Shown one piece after another: positions 22,601 through 34,025 of a DNA stretch of 64,000 bases. The translations under genes were made by a program, and so were the position numbers. The notes under the pieces were generated by a model. That model was not told the DNA's origin, did not search any database, and saw nothing but the letters and a program-made list of their open reading frames with translations. Numbering within the stretch: position 1 is the stretch's first letter; each line of letters begins with the position of its first letter. The stretch is from Metridium senile (Eukaryota; Cnidaria; Anthozoa; Actiniaria; Metridiidae), in NCBI GenBank assembly GCA_949775045.1, contig OX459097.1:17646210-17710209 (forward strand). Direction: 5' to 3'.

Positions 22601-25600
22601 ATTTATTTCCCTTTTTTATTTCCTTTTTTATTTTATTTATTTTTTATTATTTGTTCTATTTATTATTAATTATTTTCTTTTTTTTCCATTTTTCATTTTT
22701 TTGTACCCTCGACATGGTACCCTCGTCCCTCGACACTCGACCAAAAGACAGACTCGTTGCATTCACGAGATTGAAATTGGAGTTATCTGATCTATTTACT
22801 AATAAGATCTTATTAACCGAGCGGGAGGTCTGTACAGGAGAATCTTGACCGAGGTCGGAAAGTACAGACAGTACAGACCGAACGCAGTGAGGTTTGTACC
22901 CGACCAAGGTCAAGATTCTCCTGCACAGACCGACCAAGCTCGGTTAATAAGATGTTCATTATATGACCACAACTATTTTCGATAAAATTTCGATAAAAAT
23001 ATCATGCTTTTGATTATTACTTTCCTTTAGGATCAGACCGATATCAAGACGGGGTTGAGAATTTCAATTCAATGTTTAAATGGTCTAGATCTAAATAAAA
23101 GCAGATATAATAGTAAAAAAGTAACGAAATTAAAATCCAAGTATAAAAAAAAATCTACACAAAACTAGACAAAAACACACTGCTATCAAATGGCTTTTCA
23201 GTGATTTTACTGAGTATCAGGTTAAACAGTTTTTACAAGAATGTGCGCATGCTTCAAAATGTATTTCGAAATCTTACACTCATCAAAGAGAAGCGGTTTT
23301 ACAAACTCTTTATTCTATATTCAAGAGAGGAAATGATAAACCTCAAAAATCAGTTCTAAACTGTTCAAAACTGTTCAAAGTCTGCGATCAAGTGATCAAA
23401 AAGATTATAAGTTTAAATCTTTGGCTCTTGATATACATGAAGAGTGAAATTGCATTCTTTAAAACTTGCACCGGAGAAAATGGCCTGTGGATTGTTCTGT
23501 GCTGTCGAACAAACGGTGGATGACTGGCTTAATGTGACTGTAGATGAGGACTTTGCCGTAGTCGCTGGTCTATTATTACTCAGGATAGCTGACATGCCTC
23601 TTTGATGCTCAAGTGAAGCGGATTTATAGCTATCGAGATTTTGAAGAATCTTATGGCCGCTTAGTTGTGCAACAAAGTTTGCTTCCACGTTGGCATCTAA
23701 AAGTCGTCCGATGCTTGTTTTACGAACTGCATGGTTGGTTAGCTTTCGGTTAGATCCTGGTTTGTCTACGCCAGCCGCCTTGGCACAGTCTTTCATGAAC
23801 TTTCCAATCTCATTTTTGCCTAGCTGCTTGTTCAGATACCATACTTTATCATCTGGCTTTCGTCTGTGATTTATGGCCAAGTAAAAGGAGCATCGGGTTC
23901 AAGCACCGTTTCTGGTCTGCGGCTTCTAAAAATCTTGTAAAACTCAACAGGACATCTGAGTTTGTTTGCAGAGGTGTATGCTCTTGGTTCAAAAGCTCTA
24001 TGATGCCCACCTTCCTTGCCTGTTCGGGTTTTGCTGCCTTTTTCTCGTCTCCACACAAGACATTCATTTCCGGTTTCTGGATCATGCTCAAGGTTAATAT
24101 CTCCCCAGCTCAACTTTCGGCTTTCATCCCTGGCCCTCCAGCCAAAATGAAGAGACATAAACCACCACATTGACCTTTGTAAAGCTCTTGGGTTGTCAAA
24201 AGACATCTCTCCGCTGTCAAAAAGTGTATTTTCCTCGGTTCTTGTCAGCTCTCTGTATGCATTTGGACGATTACCTTTTCCTTGGAGAGTGAGGTTTTTT
24301 TCTTTTGGCGGCCAAGACGTTCCTTGACTTTGAAAACTCATTATTCATGAGGATGTTGTACGACGACCCTTTGTCCTGCAGGTATCTTTGAAAGCTTCTT
24401 TGAAATCATGTGAGGGATCCTGGCTCATACTCGCCGCCATCTTGTTTACGTACACCGATGAAAAACTTGCAAAGCATTTTGATCAGCTCATCGGAAGGTA
24501 AGCTCTCTATCTCTCTGTTTTCTTCGTACGTCTGCCAAAATCTCTTCCAACTATTAATATCACTTCGAGTTTTGTAGTTTGTGTTCTTAGACTTTTGTTC
24601 TTGCAAAAAGTTGTCAATCATTTGCTCGTCCTCGTCCTCGTCTTTGTCATTCATCTTTGCGGCCAATTCATCTTATATTCATCAATATTTTCTGCTATTT
24701 GAGCAAGTTGCAGTTCGTCCGGGTAATAAAATTCGTCTTCCTCCTCATCCATACTAGTTGAGATGGTTTTTCTGGTTTGTTTTTTCTTTTCAACTAATGT
24801 TTTTGTTGTTTTTAGTGTAACAACTACAAGTAACAATTTGAAGCGCTTTCAAAAATTAATATCCCTTTCGGACCACGGTCTTCCTAGGATAATATTAACC
24901 GGTCCAAAATCGAATCTAACCAATCAGATTGCTCCTTTTGCTAGTGTCCAGACTCCAAGATACACGGTCATATAATTCCTAACCTTTTATGTTCGAAAAT
25001 TAGACCTTCGCGTGCCTTTTAGGGTCTCGAACTGGCACCGTACCTTTTAGGGTCAGTTTTCGACCTTAAGATTATACATATTTAAAACATTTTTAATTTT
25101 TTTTATGCGTACCTTTTAGGGTCATTTTCAAAACCGTCCGTCGAGCACCCCTATCCATTTTCTAAGGGAGTCCCCCCCCCCCCCCCCCCCCCCCCCCATC
25201 CCCTCCAAATCATCTTCTGATACTGTACAAACAAAACGATATAATGTTACAAAATTCTTCATAAACAGTGGCAGAAATCGAACACTGCATGTCACAATTC
25301 GTTGTCAACATTCTTACTTCGCAGGAAAGTCGCACACGGGAAAATTGAGCGTGTGGGCATATTTTTGATTTGATATAGGATGCAATTTAAGTGGTAAATT
25401 CGTGCTTTTGAACATGAGTTTTGCAGTCTGTAGAGTTAATTGATTACAAGCAAAAGGAATATTTATAGCGAAAAATAACAGCACACGCGTAGAAATTTAG
25501 CTTATTTTTTTGTAAAAAGACATCCGGCCAGTTTTAAAAAATAAGTTGTGAAAACATTTATTCAAGTAAGCAATTTTGTGTGAAAGTAAATAGTTATCTA

Positions 25601-28600
25601 ACACGGCAAACAATATATTTTCTTAAAATCTGCAGTCGTTTTTCGTCGATCTCCATCGCATCGTAATTTATCACTGTCTTCTCGATCTAAAATCTTCGTT
25701 AGTGCTTCAGTATAACTACAAATTTTGTAATTAATTTCTGTCTATGAATACAGTTTCTTCACTCTCAATGCGCAACATCTTGTTTTGTTTTAACCTTGGT
25801 TGTCACGACATTTCACCAAGCCAATCAAATTACGCTCTAAAAAAGCTCACTACATTTTCTTACAGGGTTTAGGTTTATTATCAAGATGGACACTTATGGT
25901 TATCAACTTCTATGTACTGCATTGATGAGGCCCTGGAGGCCGAAACAGTACTGTCTGCAGTATATATATATATATATATATTCTTACCTTTCAAAAGATC
26001 TATTTTCCTTTTCAGAATAACTTTAGTTATTGTATATTTCAGCAATAATATAATAGAATGGGGGCAGATTAGTGAAAACTAGGGCTAGTATATATTGTAA
26101 AGCGCTTATACAAGTCTGTTCTAAGCGCTTAAAATAGAAATGTAAATGATTACAATGAAAAATCTAATTTAAACAAATGAGTTTTGAGTTTGGACTTGAA
26201 CGAAGTTGGACTTGAAATGTCTCTAATTGACGGAGGTAGAGAGTTCCAAAGTAGAGGAGCAGCAACTGAGAAAGAACGTAGACCATATGACTTGAGATTG
26301 TTTGACTTTGAGGATAGCAACAAATGAGGAGATGAGCGGAGATTTCTTGCAGGTTTGTGAATGTAAACAGGTGAAAGACCATGGAGTACTTTTTAAAGCA
26401 TTTAAAAATGTTAGAATAATTATTTTAAACTTTATACGATCAGCAACAGGAAGCCAGTGTAAGTCAATAAGGACAGGAATGATGTGATCATGTTTTCGAA
26501 ATAAAGTGACGAGACGCGCAGAAGCATTATCAGCTTGAAGTTTGTCAATGAGATGTTTAGGGAGTCCAAAGAGTAGAGAATTTAGTTGTTAATTATTATC
26601 AAGTTTTGAAGTTATGAACGCATGAATGAGAGTTTCAGTAGTCTTGAGGGGGATAAATTTCCTGATTAAGGCAGATTTGCATGTGTTGTGTATGTGAGGA
26701 ACCATGGATAGATTAGAATCAAATAAGACACCAATGTTTCGTGCATGAGATGAGGTAGTAATGATGTCAGAGCCAAAGTGGAGAACATGAAGAGTGCGTT
26801 GGGTATTATACTTGGAAGCGAAAATTAGAAAGTCAGTCTTGTCTTTATTCAGTTTCAGTTTGTTCAAGGTCATCCAGTTATTAATGTCAGTTAGACAGTT
26901 TTCGACTAGTTTCATAGCCTCATTAAGAGAAAAATCATTATTGCAGGAAAAAGGTATATACAATTGCGTGTCGTCAATATACAGGTGGGAAGACATCTAG
27001 TGTTTACGAAGGAGATCAGCAAGGTGTAAAGTAGATACATTATAGGGCCAAGAACAGAACCTTGAGGTACACCACAATCCAGCTGGAGAGTTTCAGAAGA
27101 GGCACCATCAAGAAAGGCAAATTGTGTTCGATCAGATAGGTAGGATCGAAACCAGGAAAGAGCATTACTACGGATTCTAAATTTAGAGTGAAGACGTTTA
27201 AGAAGAATTTGATGATCAACCGTGTCGAAGGCAGCGGATAAATCAAGAAGTAGCAAGGCAACACAGGAGCGATTATCTATAACTTGAATGAAGATTGTTA
27301 GCAGTAAGATAAGAAGTTAGAGCGGGGTCAGGTATGATCGGTAAAATGAAAAAATGAAAATCCTTCAAACTTTGCCAGAATGTATAAGGTCTTTATGAAC
27401 TATTCATACTGTGTGAGTATCGTTTCCATCGGATAAATATTTTAGGAGAACGAGGACAATATTGCATTTTTGGGTTGTCGGTCGATTTTTCGAGGTCGTT
27501 CTACCGCATTGCAAAAATCGCTAGCTTCCGCAATAAATTGTGTGTATTTCGTCAAAAACTATAGCATTTCATAAGATACAGATCATTTCGTACAATATAA
27601 CAAATTATTATGACGTTTTAACTTAAAACAAATATTTTTCAAATGTTTGAATTATTTTTAAATTTCCAAGACTTTTTCCGAAGGGTAAATTCAAAACAAA
27701 ATATCTTCACTGTTACATCGATTCAAACGAAACAACTATATTTTGATAAAATAACAATGCTTACTCTTCCAATAAATCAAATCAAAATTTTGGGCAAATT
27801 AAAACCAAAGTTTTGACAATTTCAAATGTAACCGCTACTTAGTGTCCAAAACGGGTCACTACACATTACGATGCTAAGTTATGTAATGCTAATAAAATAA
27901 TTTAGCTTGTTAAAATAGCTTATTCCTTTTAACAAACAATTTAAAACTAAAGTTAATACTCTAGCAATGGCTTTGAAATTGTTTTAGAGTGTTACAAATC
28001 GAAACAGAACGTTTTAGAGCAGTTCATTGTGACTATTGACCTAGAAAAGTCGACCGTTAACTCGAAAATTCAATATTGTCCTCGTTCTCCTAAAATATTT
28101 ATCCGATGGAAACGAAACTCACTTTCATTTTACCGATCATACCTGTCTGTAACAGACTCCCGCTCTTATTTAGTTGAACCGCAACAACGTTTTCGATAAT
28201 TTTCGATAAAGTTTTTTTTAGATTAGATATGGGACGATAGTTTCCCAAAACATCATGATCAAGAGAAGGTCTTTTCAACAGAGGTTTCAGAACAGCAACT
28301 TTTAAGGATAACAGGACAGTACCAGTGACGAGAGACAAATTACAGATGATAGGCAGTAACAATCCAAGGTGACATGCAGGCAGCAGACATACGAAGCAGA
28401 CATGCAGGCAGGGGATCAAGAGCACGAGATTTAGATAACAGTTTATTAGCAGTAACAGACAATTCTTCTGGAAATGTTGGTACAAAAGAATCCAGGTGGC
28501 ATTGAAGAGGTGGTGAGTCCAGATCAGCGAAATTATCAGGGACAGCAGGAGTGAGGGATGATAACTTGTTTTTGATGTTGATTATTTTTTCTTTAAAAAA

Positions 28601-31600
28601 ATGTACGAAATTGTTGGCAAGAAGTTCAGACGAGGAGGCAGGTGGGAGTTTTCTTTCAGGAATACGGTGAAGTAGTTTATCAACAGAACTAAAGGGGGTC
28701 TTACTGTCAGAATTAGCATCTTGAATCAATTTTGAGATTGGTCAACATATAATACACGGTCAATTGTCAGTTTAGGTTGTCGCCAGCATCTCTCGAGATT
28801 TCGTGGTTTAGTTTTGTTAAATTTCGTTTTTATATAGGACTGCGCAATAATTATCAGGAGGGGGGGGGTTGAGAATCCGGGGGGGGGACATAATCTAAAC
28901 TTATGTCTTGTAAGAGGGGGGAGGGGGACAACGTCCAAAATTAATCAGTAAAGGAGGGGGGGGCTGTAACACCTATTAAACTTTAATTTGAAACTGGAAA
29001 CTCAAAAATTAACAACAATTGTTGCTGACGAAGACGTACTCGTCAATGTTGGTGAGATTCTCTGGCGATCTTGATAAAACCCTTTTCTCGTATGTATTCA
29101 GCAGTCTTCTCAATTTGAACGAAGGGGGGGGGGGTGCAGTCTAATTTTTTTCCGTTATGGTAGGGGGGGGCAAGGCGTAATGTTCTTCATTTGTGAGGGG
29201 GGAGTAAATAACTTTTTCGTTTTTTTCGCTCATTTCTCAACCAATCCCGCCCCCACCCCACCCCCTCCTGATAATAATTGCGCATTCCCTTATACCAGGG
29301 AGCTCTTGGTCGAATGGAGAAAAAATTACATATTAAGGGTGCATGTTTATTTAGAATTGAGGCCCATCAAACAGAATCATATTGTAAACACAAATCAGAC
29401 AAATCAGCAGGAGGAGATAGACACAGTGAGCAATTAGCAATATCAAGTCGGAATAATACTTACATAACACTTTTAAAACGTCTTGGAAAAGCTGTTTTCA
29501 GACTATCAGACTATATTTTGTTTTGTAAATGGTATATACCTCTCATTCTAGGAAAACTTCTGGATCTTCCAAAAGAATTTTTGGCAACAGATCCTTGCCA
29601 AGAGAAAAGTAGCAAAAGGGGAGGAGGGGTTATTCAGGTACGACATACCAAAAACCTCACAAATGTTGGTTTCAGCATTTAATTAAATATATGTTTGATA
29701 TTGTTGAATGGTATTGTTGAAACTATTTTCCACCCCATTTCAACCTTGTACAACAACGTTGAAAGGGGTAACAAACTGCTTATTATATAATTACCATTCA
29801 ACAAAATCAAACGGATATGGACGTTGAAGCCAAAGTTGAAGCCGTTTGCCGGGCCTTGAGTCAAATCCTAGCTAATGCCTGAGAGCTTTTTACAAATAAT
29901 TTTATTAAAAGTGGGGAGCCGGCTGGTTTGCAATTTATTCATTTGACTTATCTTCAATTCAATTCCAAACTGATCAAAAAGCTCATGACATGACTGCGGA
30001 TTTGGCATAATATCAACTAAATCGTAATGAAATAAACTATATATATATATTTTTTTTTTTTCATTTTTAATAGAAAATCGCACAATATTCTCGTACAATT
30101 TGTAATTATAATAGACACTTGTTTTGAAAGTTATCAAATTGGATTTTGACAACTTTCAAAACATCACTCGTACATATTAAATGCGAATTGTACTCAAGTT
30201 CGTGCGATTTATACTCTGTTTCTATTTGTTGCTATGAAAGGGTGCTGCCAGTGAAAGTGTTGTGCTAGCCATGCTGGCTGCAAAGAAAGCAGCACTAGAT
30301 CGCCTAGATCTAGAAGCCAAATATACGAAGGAAGCAAAGTCGCAATTGATAAACAAACTGGTGGCTTATTCGTCAATTCTGGTATGTATTCTTAAAATGA
30401 TCATTAGAATTATAACATAATTATAATAGTCCCTTTCAGAGTTCCCTGCGCCATCTTGAATGGTAGTCGCGCCTTTGCATTTAAGGGAGAAGAACGTTGA
30501 GCTTGCAGTGGTTGAGATACGCGAATAATTGTCCCGTAAGGTGACAATTTTTTTTGCTTCAATTCAAAAGCACGGCATTACCAGAAATCGAAGACATGTG
30601 ACGTCACCGCATGCTAAAGTTATATTTCAGAATTACTGATAAATGTATGGGCTCAGAAAGAAAATGTCTAATATATTTGCTAAATATCATTGTACTATCG
30701 GTGCCGCCTCCTAACTTTTAACTCAAGTATAAGTTCTATTCATTTATGCAAGTTACGTTTGATTTAGTTTTCTCAATATGCAGCACAAAGGAATAACATT
30801 ATCGAGAAATAATTGCTTTACTTTAGTCTGTATTTCAGCGAAAAATGTGTAATTTACCTTGTGTTCAGCATCACCTGCTATCGATAGTTTACATGGATCC
30901 ATCTTTGCCGCCTTCTTAAAATGCTCCTGAGATTACGGGCTTTTCAATGCTGTTTTAGAAGTCTTTCCAAGTAATACACCAATGACGCAGATTAACGATA
31001 AAAAGTGATAATTTTTTAGTTTTAAAAATTTCAATTTTACACCAAAATATCATAAAAAATGACCGATAAATCCTGCAAAGAAGCTTGTTTCGATCGTCGA
31101 GTCGATTGCTGCAATGTTTACAGCTTAGTAGCCTGGTGATTTTACGTGTTATACCGCTGTTTAAAGAATCCGAAGGCTTCTTAAGCGGGAAATTCAAAAT
31201 TCAAAGTTCATAGCATGGGCTTCCTGTGTCCTTTTGAAATTTTCTAAGTGACCTAATTCGTTCGAATTATTCTATGCCGAGCGTAAGCGAGCGCTTCAAT
31301 TTTAAATATCTCAACTGCACCAGAAGCGCTTGGTACTTCTAAACAAACTTATAGTAGTTTGGTTTTGATAAATTGATTTATTTCGATAGAAATTCGAGGG
31401 TAATTCTGGACTGCCAGTAGACCGCTGGTCATAATATCGCGGACGTAAAATGTCTTAGATTTCTGGTAATGGATAGCTTTTCAGGTCGGCTGTAAGAATT
31501 GGAATCAGTGAGTTGAATAATAAACGAATATTACAAACATATAGAAATGACTTTTTTTTATCCCTGCCCTAAATACACTTGCCATGCAGGACTGAGAAAA

Positions 31601-33933
31601 ACTAGCGAGCAAAACTCAATACACGTGGCCTTCAATAACGTATCCAATTTTTAGAAAGCGCCTTAGTTGTTTATTTGATTCCTTCGTATATTTTACTCGT
31701 TCAGGCACATTCATCCATTGAAAAGGCTTCACTTGTATGTTACACTAAACTTCAGCTTATTGAGACGGATGATCAAGGAGTTGTAGACACGGACTTGCTC
31801 AAGAGAACCATCGAGGTAACGTTATACACACCATTTTTATATTTCGTTGCAATGTACATGTTGTTGTTGTTGTTTTTTGATTTTTTTTTTGATTACGTAT
31901 ATGAGACCTTTAGATTTGAGTGACTACGAGTGCAAGTTTTCATTGCGCATGCGTTAGAACGTGACAATAACTTGGACGAACCTCCTTTTTTATTATGACA
32001 AGGTAGTGCGCGTACAGAATACTCTTACTCGTCGTTGTACTCAAATAAAAAGGTTTCTATTGTTCCGTAACACTAGTTGTTACCGATAATACTTAGTGAA
32101 ACAAAATGATATTAACGATATTATGTACTATTCTGCTTCTCAGGAAGACGTCAAATCTGGACTTTACCCCTTTTTCGTAAGTATAAGCTATCATTGAATG
32201 GATGGGCAAATGAATATATGAAACGGTAAAGAAACGAATTAATCAATGAATAAATAGATGGGAATGGAAGAAGGAATGAATGAATGGATGAATGAATGAA
32301 TGAAAGAATGAATGAATGAATGAACAAATGAATGAATTAATTAATTGAATGGATGAATGGATGAATGGATGGATTCTATTTATTTTTGACTTTATTAGGG
32401 TGCTTAAACACATAAAGACCCTGAGAGGTCTTTTTTCCAATGTGGCCCTTGTAAATTATGTTACAAATAATTAGTTATTATATATGAGTCTATACAAAAC
32501 ATGATAATAAAAATTGATCTTATCGTGTGTTCCAGTGTACGTATTAATAAATTCTGTCAGTAGCAAGTTCGCTATCATGTTGAAGTTTTCTTTGATAAAG
32601 AGAACAACATTGATTTATGAATGATTTGTAGGATTCCGTTTTATGAATGGATGAATGGATGAATGGATGAATGGATGAATGGATGAATGGATGAATGGAT
32701 GAATGGATGAATGGATGAATGGATGAATGGATGAATGGATGAATGGATGAATGGATGAATGGATGAATGGATGAATGGATGAATGGATGAATGGATGAAT
32801 GGATGAATGGATGAATGGATGAATGGATGAATGGATGAATGGATGAATGGATGAATGGATGAATGGATGAATGAATGGATGAAAGGATGAATGGATGAAT
32901 GGATGAATGAATAAATAATATGAATGGATGAATGCGAATGGTTGATATTGATGATAATAAATTCCCTTTTTCAGTTTTGTGCAAACCTTGGGACAACAAT
33001 GGTGTGCTCGTTTGATAACTTAGAAGAGATTGGACCGATTTGTAAGTATGACTCTATATTTTATATAGCTACCCTATCGAAAATTATGTTTGGTTGCATG
33101 GCTACTTGGCTTTTGTTTTGTGTGATAACGAGGATGGCGCACGGGCTGTAGGATACTCTTTACTTCGAGTCGTAAGCTATGTTTGTTAGTGGACTAAATT
33201 AAAGAAACAAACTCACTTGAGGATAAATAAAACATGAATTTACTGTCGTTTGTGCTCATTTTCCTTCTGTGTTTAAATGATAACAACGGAACCCCGGCCA
33301 TCTTAGATATACTAGTTATCAGTCCTATCGTCCGATGACAAAGCGCGGTCCCCTGGCAGGAAGCCCAAACGTTATATCTCCCCGTGTACTAAATATTAAC
33401 ATGATTAATATTTTAATTACAATATAGGGCGGTATGGTTTAGTACTAGTGCTAATCCTGGTCTAACTCTAATAATATCTAAATAAGTAATCCTGGGTCAG
33501 TGCTTATCCTGGCTTACCTTTTAACAAAGTATATATCGTAAGCCTGTATGTCGTAAGCCCTCTAATATATCCTAAAAAGTTAATCCTGTGTTTAATGCAT
33601 CCAATAAAATATATAGAGTTAATCCTGGCTTGTATGTCCCTTACTTAGGACTTAGCTTTGGTTAATTAACAGGGTCCCTAATTATTTTGCTATTTATACA
33701 TCCTCTCGTTCTTCACAGGTCAGCAGTGGAATATGTGGCTGCATGTTGATGCCGCTTATGCAGGGACATTTTTTGTTTGCCCTGAATTCAGAACCTACTT
33801 AAAAGGAGTTGAGGTAAATATAGCAATATTATTCATTAGTTTGCAAAAACAGAAACAAAATCATTAAGATCCCAAATCCAGAATTAAATGTGGATACAAT
33901 TACTTACCTTTCCGGCTTACAAACAATCAAGGG

Positions 33934-34025
<92 letters not shown>

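Larger units (their letters stand above)
20785..29551 (+). other. Decarboxylase intron 2 (8.77 kb), filled with mobile elements
   Basis: The intron holds the 21331-22756 foldback, the 22807-22953 hairpin, the Crypton-like remnant, the GGGTC repeats, a hammerhead motif, the minus-strand LINE with its own insertion, and a G-rich TIR element. The stretch 20880-21330 shows nothing I can name. A + strand stop-free stretch without a start lies at about 23180-23470 and is unassigned. From 25200 to 25880 the DNA is AT-rich without features. Confidence 0.85.

Noticed and set aside
32544..32999. Long minus-strand ORF of Ile-His-Pro-Phe-type repeats
   Set aside because: It is the translation of the ATGGATGA microsatellite.
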